NCBI GenBank assembly: GCA_036937835.1
Contig: CM072877.1
Span: 1,214,001 to 1,278,000 of the forward strand
Length of the DNA stretch: 64,000 nucleotides
Source of the DNA: Pampus argenteus
Taxonomy: Eukaryota; Chordata; Actinopteri; Scombriformes; Stromateidae
Reading direction: 5' to 3'
Positions within the stretch are counted from its first letter, which is position 1. Every line of letters starts with the position of its first letter. The notes under the pieces are model-generated. The model worked only from the letters and a program-made list of their open reading frames with translations, did not search any database and was not told where the DNA came from. Positions 1-10,458 of the stretch are shown one piece after another. The position numbers and the translations under genes are program-made.

Positions 1-18
1 GAAGTGAGTTTTTTGGTC

Positions 19-29
19 CTAATCATTAG
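19..29. other. Representative CTAATCATTAG palindrome, once per monomer
   Basis: An 11-bp inverted repeat with 5-bp arms around one central base, found in almost every A and B monomer. In a subset (for example near 9832, 28174, 39572, 40923, 53284 and 54636) the central C is G. That form is the exact reverse complement of the common one, so the arms stay intact. Confidence 0.85.
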
Positions 30-40
30 AAATCAGTTAC

Positions 41-209
41 TTGTTGATGGCAAACATGGTTTTGATTGAAAATATTGCTCCTTGTTTAAGAAAAACTGTA
101 GTTGTCAGTTTTGGCCTGAGAGAAAGCTATTTTTACAAATGTTACAGTAAAAGCTGCAGGAAGCTCTCAGAAGTTATTTTTGGGCTCCTAATCATTAGAA
201 ATCAGTTCC
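41..209 (+). repeat. Reference A-class monomer (169 bp)
   Basis: One complete A unit, phased here to start at TTGTTGATGG. In order it carries the ATTGCTCC segment, an ACTGTAG segment, TTTTGGCCTGAGAGAAAG (the site of the A/B difference), a TGTTACAG segment, a PstI-type CTGCAG, the CTCTCAGAAG segment, a variable T-rich junction and the CTAATCATTAG palindrome. The T-rich junction comes in three main alleles: GTGAGTTTTTTGGTCC, GTTATTTTTGGGCTCC (present here) and a pure run of 8-9 T before GGGCTCC. The consensus contains no CpG dinucleotide. About 300 units of this class fill the window. Confidence 0.95.
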
Positions 210-885
210 TTGTTGATGGCAAACATGGTTTTGATTGAAAATATTGCTCCTTGTTTAAGAAAAACTGTAGTTGTCAGTTTTGGCCTGAGAGAAAGCTATT
301 TTTACAAATGTTACAGTAAAAGCTGCAGGAAGCTCTCAGAAGTGAGTTTTTTGGTCCTAATCATTAGAAATCAGTTACTTGTTGATGGCAAACATGGTTT
401 TGATTGAAAATATTGCTCCTTGTTTAAGAAAAACTGTAGTTGTCAGTTTTGGCCTGAGAGAAAGCTATTTTTACAAATGTTACAGTAAAAGCTGCCGGAA
501 GCTCTCAGAAGTGAGTTTTTTGGTCCTAATCATTAGAAATCAGTTACTTGTTGATGGCAAACATGGTTTTGATTGAAAATATTGCTCCTTGTTTAAGAAA
601 AACTGTAGTTGTCAGTTTTGGCCTGAGAGAAAGCTATTGTTACAAATGTTACAGTAAAAGCTGCAGGAAGCTCTCAGAAGTTTTTTTTGGGCTCCTAATC
701 ATTAGAAATCAGTTACTTGTTGATGGCAAACATGGTTTTGATTGAAAATATTGCTCCTTGTTTAAGAAAAACTGTAGTTGTCAGTTTTGGCCTGAGAGAA
801 AGCTATTTTTACAAATGTTACAGTAAAAGCTGCAGGAAGCTCTCAGAAGTTATTTTTGGGCTCCTAATCATTAGAAATCAGTTAC
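41..885 (+). repeat. Five-monomer higher-order block, copy 1
   Basis: Five A monomers in a fixed variant order. The monomer starting at 41 is followed by a CAGTTCCTTG junction, the monomer at 379 has GCTGCCGGAAG, and the monomer at 548 has CTATTGTTAC. The same order and variants recur at 1901 (1,860 bp downstream) and at 23636 (21,735 bp downstream of the second copy). The last monomer differs at its junction: TTATTTTTGGG here, eight T in the other two copies. Confidence 0.88.
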
Positions 886-1900
886 TTGTTGATGGCAAAC
901 ATGGTTTTGATTGAAAATATTGCTCATTGTTTAAGAAAAACTGTAGTTGTCAGTTTTGGCCTGAGACAAAGCTATTTTTACAAATGTTACAGTAAAAGCT
1001 GCAGGAAGCTCTCAGAAGTGAGTTTTTTGGTCCTAATCATTAGAAATCAGTTACTTGTTGATGGCAAACATGGTTTTGATTGAAAATATTGCTCCTTGTT
1101 TAAGAAAAACTGTAGTTGTCAGTTTTGGCCTGAGACAAAGTTATTTTTACAAATGTTACAGTAAAAGCTGCAGGAAGCTCTCAGAAGTGAGTTTTTTTGG
1201 TCCTAATCATTAGAAATCAGTTACTTGTTGATGGCAAACATGGTTTTGATTGAAAATATTGCTCCTTGTTTAAGAAAAACTGTAGTTGTCAGTTTTGGCC
1301 TGAAAGAAAGCTATTTTTACAAATGTTACAGTAAAAGCTGCAGGAAGCTCTCAGAAGTTATTTTTGGGCTCCTAATCATTAGAAATCAGTTACTTGTTGA
1401 TGGCAAACATGGTTTTGATTGAAAATATTGCTCCTTGTTTAAGAAAACCTGTAGTTGTCAGTTTTGGCCTGAGACAAAGCTATTTTTACAAATGTTACAG
1501 TAAAAGCTGCAGGAAGCTCTCAGAAGTGAGTTTTTTGGTCCTAATCATTAGAAATCAGTTACTTGTTGATGGCAAACATGGTTTTGATTGAAAATATTGC
1601 TCCTTGTTTAAGAAAAACTGTAGTTGTCAGTTTTGGCCTGAGAGAAAGCTATTTTTACAAATGTTACAGTAAAAGCTGCAGGAAGCTCTCAGAAGTTTTT
1701 TTTGGGCTCCTAATCATTAGAAATCAGTTACTTGTTGATGGCAAACATGGTTTTGATTGAAAATATTGCTCCTTGTTTAAGAAAAACTGTAGTTGTCAGT
1801 TTTGGCCTGAGAGAAAGCTATTTTTACAAATGTTACAGTAAAAGCTGCAGGAAGCTCTCAGAAGTGAGTTTTTTGGTCCTAATCATTAGAAATCAGTTAC

Positions 1901-2745
1901 TTGTTGATGGCAAACATGGTTTTGATTGAAAATATTGCTCCTTGTTTAAGAAAAACTGTAGTTGTCAGTTTTGGCCTGAGAGAAAGCTATTTTTACAAAT
2001 GTTACAGTAAAAGCTGCAGGAAGCTCTCAGAAGTTATTTTTGGGCTCCTAATCATTAGAAATCAGTTCCTTGTTGATGGCAAACATGGTTTTGATTGAAA
2101 ATATTGCTCCTTGTTTAAGAAAAACTGTAGTTGTCAGTTTTGGCCTGAGAGAAAGCTATTTTTACAAATGTTACAGTAAAAGCTGCAGGAAGCTCTCAGA
2201 AGTGAGTTTTTTGGTCCTAATCATTAGAAATCAGTTACTTGTTGATGGCAAACATGGTTTTGATTGAAAATATTGCTCCTTGTTTAAGAAAAACTGTAGT
2301 TGTCAGTTTTGGCCTGAGAGAAAGCTATTTTTACAAATGTTACAGTAAAAGCTGCCGGAAGCTCTCAGAAGTGAGTTTTTTGGTCCTAATCATTAGAAAT
2401 CAGTTACTTGTTGATGGCAAACATGGTTTTGATTGAAAATATTGCTCCTTGTTTAAGAAAAACTGTAGTTGTCAGTTTTGGCCTGAGAGAAAGCTATTGT
2501 TACAAATGTTACAGTAAAAGCTGCAGGAAGCTCTCAGAAGTTTTTTTTGGGCTCCTAATCATTAGAAATCAGTTACTTGTTGATGGCAAACATGGTTTTG
2601 ATTGAAAATATTGCTCCTTGTTTAAGAAAAACTGTAGTTGTCAGTTTTGGCCTGAGAGAAAGCTATTTTTACAAATGTTACAGTAAAAGCTGCAGGAAGC
2701 TCTCAGAAGTTTTTTTTGGGCTCCTAATCATTAGAAATCAGTTAC
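1901..2745 (+). repeat. Five-monomer higher-order block, copy 2
   Basis: Second copy of the block at 41-885, with the same CAGTTCCTTG, GCTGCCGG and CTATTGTTAC markers in the same places. It continues into monomers with ATCATCAG and AGCTGTTTTTAC (2746-3084) that follow the third copy as well, so copies 2 and 3 share a longer ancestry than copy 1. Confidence 0.88.
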
Positions 2746-4099
2746 TTGTTGATGGCAAACATGGTTTTGATTGAAAATATTGCTCCTTGTTTAAGAAAAA
2801 CTGTAGTTGTCAGTTTTGGCCTGAGACAAAGCTATTTTTACAAATGTTACAGTAAAAGCTGCAGGAAGCTCTCAGAAGTGAGTTTTTTTGGTCCTAATCA
2901 TCAGAAATCAGTTACTTGTTGATGGCAAACATGGTTTTGATTGAAAATATTGCTCCTTGTTTAAGAAAAACTGTAGTTGTCAGTTTTGGCCTGAGACAAA
3001 GCTGTTTTTACAAATGTTACAGTAAAAGCTGCAGGAAACTCTCAGAAGTGAGTTTTTTGGTCCTAATCATTATAAATCAGTTACTTGTTGATGGCAAACA
3101 TGGTTTTGATTGAAAATATTGCCCCTTGTTTAATAAAAACTGTAGTTGTCAGTTTTGGCCTGAGAGAAAGCTATTTTTACAAATGTTACAGTAAAAGCTG
3201 CAGGAAGCTCTCAGAAGTGAGTTTTTTGGTCCTAATCATTAGAAATCAGTTACTTGTTGATGGCAAACATGGTTTTGATTGAAAATATTGCTCCTTGTTT
3301 AAGAAAAACTGTAGTTGTCAGTTTTGGCCTGAGAGAAAGCTATTTTTACAAATGTTACAGTAAAAGCTGCAGGAAGCTCTCAGAAGTGAGTTTTTTGGTC
3401 CTAATCATTAGAAATCAGTTACTTGTTGATGGCAAACATGGTTTTGATTGAAAATATTGCTCCTTGTTTAAGAAAAACTGTAGTTGTCAGTTTTGGCCTG
3501 AGAGAAAGCTATTTTTACAAATGTTACAGTAAAAGCTGCAGGAAGATCTCAGAAGTTATTTTTGGGCTCCTAATCATTAGAAATCAGTTACTTGTTGATG
3601 GCAAACATGGTTTTGATTGAAAATATTGCTCCTTGTTTAAGAAAAACTGTAGTTGTCAGTTTTGGCCTGAGAGAAAGCTATTTTTACAAATGTTACAGTA
3701 AAAGCTGCAGGAAGATCTCAGAAGTTATTTTTGGGCTCCTAATCATTAGAAATCAGTTACTTGTTGATGGCAAACATGGTTTTGATTGAAAATATTGCTC
3801 CTTGTTTAAGAAAAACTGTAGTTGTCAGTTTTGGCCTGAGACAAAGCTATTTTTACCAATGTTACAGTAAAAGCTGCAGGAAGCTCTCAGAAGTGAGTTT
3901 TTTGGTCCTAATCATTAGAAATCAGTTACTTGTTGATGGCAAACATGGTTTTGATTGAAAATATTGCTCCTTGTTTAAGAAAAACTGTAGTTGTCAGTTT
4001 TGGCCTGAGACAAAGTTATTTTTACAAATGTTACAGTAAAAGCTGCAGGAAGCTCTCAGAGGTGAGTTTTTTTGGTCCTAATCATTAGAAATCAGTTAC

Positions 4100-5622
4100 T
4101 TGTTGATGGCAAACATGGTTTTGATTGAAAATATTGCTCCTTGTTTAAGAAAAACTGTAGTTGTCAGTTTTGGCCTGAAAGAAAGCTATTTTTACAAATG
4201 TTACAGTAAAAGCTGCAGGAAGCTCTCAGAAGTTATTTTTGGGCTCCTAATCATTAGAAATCAGTTACTTGTTGATGGCAAACATGGTTTTGATTGAAAA
4301 TATTGCTCCTTGTTTAAGAAAACCTGTAGTTGTCAGTTTTGGCCTGAGACAAAGCTATTTTTACAAATGTTACAGTAAAAGCTGCAGGAAGCTCTCAGAA
4401 GTGAGTTTTTTGGTCCTAATCATTAGAAATCAGTTACTTGTTGATGGCAAACATGGTTTTGATTGAAAATATTGCTCCTTGTTTAAGAAAAACTGTAGTT
4501 GTCAGTTTTGGCCTGAGAGAAAGCTATTTTTACAAATGTTACAGTAAAAGCTGCAGGAAGCTCTCAGAAGTTTTTTTTGGGCTCCTAATCATTAGAAATC
4601 AGTTACTTGTTGATGGCAAACATGGTTTTGATTGAAAATATTGCTCCTTGTTTAAGAAAAACTGTAGTTGTCAGTTTTGGCCTGAGAGAAAGCTATTTTT
4701 ACAAATGTTACAGTAAAAGCTGCAGGAAGCTCTCAGAAGTGAGTTTTTTGGTCCTAATCATTAGAAATCAGTTACTTGTTGATGGCAAACATGGTTTTGA
4801 TTGAAAATATTGCTCCTTGTTTAAGAAAAACTGTAGTTGTCAGTTTTGGCCTGAGAGAAAGCTATTTTTACAAATGTTACAGTAAAAGCTGCAGGAAGCT
4901 CTCAGAAGTTTTTTTTTGGGCTCCTAATCATTAGAAATCAGTTACTTGTTGATGGCAAACATGGTTTTGATTGAAAATATTGCTCCTTGTTTAAGAAAAA
5001 CTGTAGTTGTCAGTTTTGGCCAGAGAGAAAGCTATTTTTACAAATGTTACAGTCAAAGCTGCAGGAAGCTCTCAGAAGTTATTTTTGGGCTCCTAATCAT
5101 TAGAAATCAGTTACTTGTTGATGGCAAACATGGTTTTGATTGAAAATATTGCTCCTTGTTTAAGAAAAACTGTAGTTGTCAGTTTTGGCCTGAGAGAAAG
5201 CTATTTTTACAAATGTTACAGTAAAAGCTGCAGGAAGCTCTCAGAAGTGAGTTTTTTGGTCCTAATCATTAGAAATCAGTTACTTGTTGATGGCAAACAT
5301 GGTTTTGATTGAAAATATTGCTCCTTGTTTAAGAAAAACTGTAGTTGTCAGTTTTGGCCTGAGAGAAAGCTATTTTTACAAATGTTACAGTAAAAGCTGC
5401 AGGAAGATCTCAGAAGTTATTTTTGGGCTCCTAATCATTAGAAATCAGTTACTTGTTGATGGCAAACATGGTTTTGATTGAAAATATTGCTCCTTGTTTA
5501 AGAAAAACTGTAGTTGTCAGTTTTGGCCTGAGAGAAAGCTATTTTTACAAATGTTACAGTAAAAGCTGCAGGAAGCTCTCAGAGGTGAGTTTTTTTGGTC
5601 CTAATCATTAGAAATCAGTTAC
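4100..5622 (+). repeat. Nine-monomer higher-order unit (1,523 bp), copy 1
   Basis: The unit opens with a monomer carrying GGCCTGAAAGAAAG. Next comes one with AGAAAACCTGTAG, then an eight-T junction monomer, two ordinary monomers (the second ending in nine T), one with GGCCAGAGAG plus TACAGTCAAAG, an ordinary one, one with GGAAGATCTC, and a closing monomer with a seven-T junction. The following unit at 5623 repeats this order. Both are preceded by the unusual CTCTCAGAGGTGAG, which marks the unit boundary. Confidence 0.88.
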
Positions 5623-7314
5623 TTGTTGATGGCAAACATGGTTTTGATTGAAAATATTGCTCCTTGTTTAAGAAAAACTGTAGTTGTCAGTTTTGGCCTG
5701 AAAGAAAGCTATTTTTACAAATGTTACAGTAAAAGCTGCAGGAAGCTCTCAGAAGTTATTTTTGGGCTCCTAATCATTAGAAATCAGTTACTTGTTGATG
5801 GCAAACATGGTTTTGATTGAAAATATTGCTCCTTGTTTAAGAAAACCTGTAGTTGTCAGTTTTGGCCTGAGACAAAGCTATTTTTACAAATGTTACAGTA
5901 AAAGCTGCAGGAAGCTCTCAGAAGTGAGTTTTTTGGTCCTAATCATTAGAAATCAGTTACTTGTTGATGGCAAACATGGTTTTGATTGAAAATATTGCTC
6001 CTTGTTTAAGAAAAACTGTAGTTGTCAGTTTTGGCCTGAGAGAAAGCTATTTTTACAAATGTTACAGTAAAAGCTGCAGGAAGCTCTCAGAAGTTTTTTT
6101 TGGGCTCCTAATCATTAGAAATCAGTTACTTGTTGATGGCAAACATGGTTTTGATTGAAAATATTGCTCCTTGTTTAAGAAAAACTGTAGTTGTCAGTTT
6201 TGGCCTGAGAGAAAGCTATTTTTACAAATGTTACAGTAAAAGCTGCAGGAAGCTCTCAGAAGTGAGTTTTTTGGTCCTAATCATTAGAAATCAGTTACTT
6301 GTTGATGGCAAACATGGTTTTGATTGAAAATATTGCTCCTTGTTTAAGAAAAACTGTAGTTGTCAGTTTTGGCCTGAGAGAAAGCTATTTTTACAAATGT
6401 TACAGTAAAAGCTGCAGGAAGCTCTCAGAAGTTTTTTTTTGGGCTCCTAATCATTAGAAATCAGTTACTTGTTGATGGCAAACATGGTTTTGATTGAAAA
6501 TATTGCTCCTTGTTTAAGAAAAACTGTAGTTGTCAGTTTTGGCCAGAGAGAAAGCTATTTTTACAAATGTTACAGTCAAAGCTGCAGGAAGCTCTCAGAA
6601 GTTATTTTTGGGCTCCTAATCATTAGAAATCAGTTACTTGTTGATGGCAAACATGGTTTTGATTGAAAATATTGCTCCTTGTTTAAGAAAAACTGTAGTT
6701 GTCAGTTTTGGCCTGAGAGAAAGCTATTTTTACAAATGTTACAGTAAAAGCTGCAGGAAGCTCTCAGAAGTGAGTTTTTTGGTCCTAATCATTAGAAATC
6801 AGTTACTTGTTGATGGCAAACATGGTTTTGATTGAAAATATTGCTCCTTGTTTAAGAAAAACTGTAGTTGTCAGTTTTGGCCTGAGAGAAAGCTATTTTT
6901 ACAAATGTTACAGTAAAAGCTGCAGGAAGATCTCAGAAGTTATTTTTGGGCTCCTAATCATTAGAAATCAGTTACTTGTTGATGGCAAACATGGTTTTGA
7001 TTGAAAATATTGCTCCTTGTTTAAGAAAAACTGTAGTTGTCAGTTTTGGCCTGAGAGAAAGCTATTTTTACAAATGTTACAGTAAAAGCTGCAGGAAGAT
7101 CTCAGAAGTTATTTTTGGGCTCCTAATCATTAGAAATCAGTTACTTGTTGATGGCAAACATGGTTTTGATTGAAAATATTGCTCCTTGTTTAAGAAAAAC
7201 TGTAGTTGTCAGTTTTGGCCTGAGACAAAGTTATTTTTACAAATGTTACAGTAAAAGCTGCAGGAAGCTCTCAGAAGTGAGTTTTTTTGGTCCTAATCAT
7301 TAGAAATCAGTTAC
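5623..7314 (+). repeat. Higher-order unit, copy 2 (ten monomers, 1,692 bp)
   Basis: Same marker order as the unit at 4100, but the GGAAGATCTC monomer is present twice (6807 and 6976). That makes ten monomers instead of nine. The extra copy is a whole-monomer gain, as expected from out-of-register exchange. Confidence 0.87.
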
Positions 7315-8329
7315 TTGTTGATGGCAAACATGGTTTTGATTGAAAATATTGCTCCTTGTTTAAGAAAAACTGTAGTTGTCAGTTTTGGCCTGAAAGAAAG
7401 CTATTTTTACAAATGTTACAGTAAAAGCTGCAGGAAGCTCTCAGAAGTTATTTTTGGGCTCCTAATCATTAGAAATCAGTTACTTGTTGATGGCAAACAT
7501 GGTTTTGATTGAAAATATTGCTCCTTGTTTAAGAAAACCTGTAGTTGTCAGTTTTGGCCTGAGACAAAGCTATTTTTACAAATGTTACAGTAAAAGCTGC
7601 AGGAAGCTCTCAGAAGTGAGTTTTTTGGTCCTAATCATTAGAAATCAGTTACTTGTTGATGGCAAACATGGTTTTGATTGAAAATATTGCTCCTTGTTTA
7701 AGAAAAACTGTAGTTGTCAGTTTTGGCCTGAGAGAAAGCTATTTTTACAAATGTTACAGTAAAAGCTGCAGGAAGCTCTCAGAAGTTTTTTTTGGACTCC
7801 TAATCATTAGTAATCAGTTACTTGTTGATGGCAAACATGGTTTTGATTGAAAATATTGCTCCTTGTTTAAGAAAAACTGTAGTTGTCAGTTTTGGCCTGA
7901 GAGAAAGCTATTTTTACAAATGTTACAGTAAAAGCTGCAGGAAGCTCTCAGAAGTGAGTTTTTTGGTCCTAATCATTAGAAATCAGTTACTTGTTGATGG
8001 CAAACATGGTTTTGATTGAAAATATTGCTCCTTGTTTAAGAAAAACTGTAGTTGTCAGTTTTGGCCTGAGAGAAAGCTATTTTTACAAATGTTACAGTAA
8101 AAGCTGCAGGAAGCTCTCAGAAGTTTTTTTTTGGGCTCCTAATCATTAGAAATCAGTTACTTGTTGATGGCAAACATGGTTTTGATTGAAAATATTGCTC
8201 CTTGTTTAAGAAAAACTGTAGTTGTCAGTTTTGGCCAGAGAGAAAGCTATTTTTACAAATGTTACAGTCAAAGCTGCAGGAAGCTCTCAGAAGTTATTTT
8301 TGGGCTCCTAATCATTAGAAATCAGTTAC
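7315..8329 (+). repeat. Higher-order unit, copy 3 (partial, six monomers)
   Basis: Repeats the first six monomers of the 4100 unit: GGCCTGAAAGAAAG, AGAAAACCTGTAG, eight-T junction, two ordinary, then GGCCAGAGAG with TACAGTCAAAG. It then departs: the next monomer (8330) also has TACAGTCAAAG but carries TTTTCGCCTGAG. A private change, ATTAGTAATCAG, lies at the end of the 7653 monomer. A close relative of this stretch and what follows lies at 37222. Confidence 0.85.
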
Positions 8330-10441
8330 TTGTTGATGGCAAACATGGTTTTGATTGAAAATATTGCTCCTTGTTTAAGAAAAACTGTAGTTGTCAGTTT
8401 TCGCCTGAGAGAAAGCTATTTTTACAAATGTTACAGTCAAAGCTGCAGGAAGCTCTCAGAAGTTATTTTTGGGCTCCTCATCATTAGAAATCAGTTACTT
8501 GTTGATGGCAAACATGGTTTTGATTGAAAATATTGCTCCTTGTTTAAGAAAAACTGTAGTTGTCAGTTTTGGCCTGAGACAAAGCTATTTTTTACCAATG
8601 TTACAGTAAAAGCTGCAGGAAGCTCTCAGAAGTGAGTTTTTTGGTCCTAATCATTAGAAATCAGTTACTTGTTGATGGCAAACATGGTTTTGATTAAAAA
8701 TATTGCTCCTTGTTTAAGAAAAACTGTAGTTGTCAGTTTTGGCCTGAGAGAAAGCTATTTTTACAAATGTTACAGTAAAAGCTGCAGGAAGCTCTCAGAA
8801 GTTAGTTCTTTGGTCCTAATCATTAGAAATCAGTTACTTGTTGATGGCAAACATGGTTTTGATTGAAAATATTGCTCCTGGTTTAAGAAAAACTGTAGTT
8901 GTCAGTTTTGGCCAGAGAGAAAGCTATTTTTACAAATGTTACAGTAAAAGCTGCAGGAAGCTCTCAGAAGTGAGTTTTTTGGTCCTAATCATTAGAAATC
9001 AGTTACTTGTTGATGGCAAACATGGTTTTGATTTAAAATATTGCTCCTTGTTTAAGAAAAACTGTAGTTGTCAGTTTTGGCCTGAGAGAAAGCTATTTTT
9101 ACAAATGTTACAGTAAAAGCTTCAGGAAGCTCTCAGAAGTGAGTTTTTTGGTCCTAATCATTAGAAATCAGTTACTTGTTGATGGCAAATGTGGTTTTAA
9201 ATGAAAATATTGGTCCTTGTTTAAGAAAAACTGTAATTGTCAGTTTTGGCCTGAGAGAAAGCTATTTGTACAAATGTTACAGTAAAAGCTGCAGGAAGCT
9301 CTCAGAAGTGAGTTTTTTGGTCCTAATCATTAGAAATCAGTTACTTGTTGATGGCAAACATGGTTTTGATTGAAAATATTGCTCCTTGTTTAAGAAAAAC
9401 TGTAATTGTCAGTTTTGGCCTGAGAGAAAGCAATTTTTACAAATGTTACAGTAAAAGCTGCAGGAAGCTCTCAGAAGTGAGTTTTTTGGTCCTAATCATT
9501 AGAAATCAGTTACTTGTTGATGGCAAACATGGTTTTGATTGAAAATATTGCTCCTTGCTAAGAAAAACTGTAGTTGTCAGCTTTGGCCTGAGAGAAAGCT
9601 ATTTTTACAAATGTTACAGTAAAAGCTGCAGGAAGCTCTCAGAAGTGAGTTTTTTGGTCCTAATCATTAGAAATCAGTTACTTGTTGATGGCAAACATGG
9701 TTTTGATTGAAAATATTGCTCCTTGTTTAAGAAAAACTGTAGTTGTCAGTTTTGGCCTGAGAGAAAGCTATTTTTACAAATGTTACAGTAAAAGCTGCAG
9801 GAAGCTCTCAGAAGTGAGTTTTTTGGTCCTAATGATTAGAAATCAGTTACTTGTTGATGGCAAACATGGTTTTGATTGAAAATATTGCTCCTTGCTAAGA
9901 AAAACTGTAGTTGTCAGTTTTGGCCTGAGAGAAAGCTATTTTTACAAATGTTACAGTAAAAGCTGCAGGAAGCTCTCAGAAGTGAGTTTTTTGGTCCTAA
10001 TCATTAGAAATCAGTTACTTGTTGATGGCAAACATGGTTTTGATTGAAAATATTGCTCCTTGTTTAAGAAAAACTGTAGTTGTCAGTTTTGGCCAGAGAG
10101 AAAGCTATTTTTACAAATGTTACAGTAAAAGCTGCAGGAAGCTCTCAGAAGTGAGTTTTTTGGTCCTAATCATTAGAAATTAGTTACTTGTTGATGGCAA
10201 ACATGGTTTTGATTGAAAATTTTGCTCCTTGTTTAAGAAAAACTATAGTTGTCAGTTTTGGGCTTCTCTCGCCCAGAGAAAGCTATTTTTACAAATGTTA
10301 CAGTAAAAGCTGCAGGAAGCTCTCAGAAGTGAGTTTTTTGGTCCTAATCATTAGAAATTGGTTACTTGTTGATGGCAAACATGGTTTTGATTGAAAATAT
10401 GGCTCCTTGTTTAAGAAAAACTATAGTTGTCAGTTTTGGCC

Positions 10442-10458
10442 TTCTCTCGCCGAGAGAA
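10442..10458. other. Representative 17-bp inverted repeat in B monomers
   Basis: TTCTCTCGCCGAGAGAA has perfect 8-bp arms around a single central C. In most B copies the dyad can be extended by GC/GC pairs beyond the arms if one A is bulged. The site contains two CpG dinucleotides. It recurs in most B-length monomers and is absent from A monomers, which keep only the right arm. It could extrude as a hairpin or bind a dimeric protein, but neither is shown by the sequence. It is not a CENP-B box: the TTCG and CGGG cores are missing. Confidence 0.85.

Larger units (their letters stand above)
1..10187 (+). repeat. A domain 1
   Basis: About 60 A-class monomers with no B-length copies. It divides into a 5-monomer block repeated at 41 and 1901, a stretch with RQSC/LIK-type variants around 2916-3253, tandem 9/10-monomer units from 4100 to about 8329, and a divergent tail (8669-10187). 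Tail variants include GATTAAAAAT (8669 unit), CTCCTGG (8838 unit), GATTTAAAAT (9007 unit) and GGCAAATGTGG (9176 unit). One-base-short units with TTGCTAAG in place of TTGTTTAAG appear near 9550 and 9890, and are also frequent in the B-rich domain that follows. Confidence 0.9.

Noticed and set aside
41..238. Possible small protein gene family of 65-68 residues repeated about 200 times
   Set aside because: The frames start at TTG, stop at the same TGA each period, shift phase every monomer, are broken by single-T length changes, and overlap their neighbours by 29 bp. There is no spacing for promoters or ribosome sites. They are periodicity artefacts.
8838..9116. Longer 92-codon frames (also at 40266, 52458, 53471, 53809, 54822, 56513, 59387) and a 123-codon frame at 60570
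   Set aside because: The 92-codon frames arise from one TGA-to-TTA change in GATTTAAAAT. The 123-codon frame arises from the 5-bp ACTTG duplication changing phase. Both are read-through of the same satellite sequence.
10442..10458. CENP-B box
   Set aside because: The essential TTCG and CGGG cores are not present; the resemblance is limited to a CpG-containing site repeated per monomer.
10442..10458. Rho-independent terminator from the B hairpin followed by T-rich sequence
   Set aside because: The dyad is followed by AAAGCTATTTTTAC rather than a direct U-run, the context is a eukaryotic-type satellite, and there is no gene to terminate.
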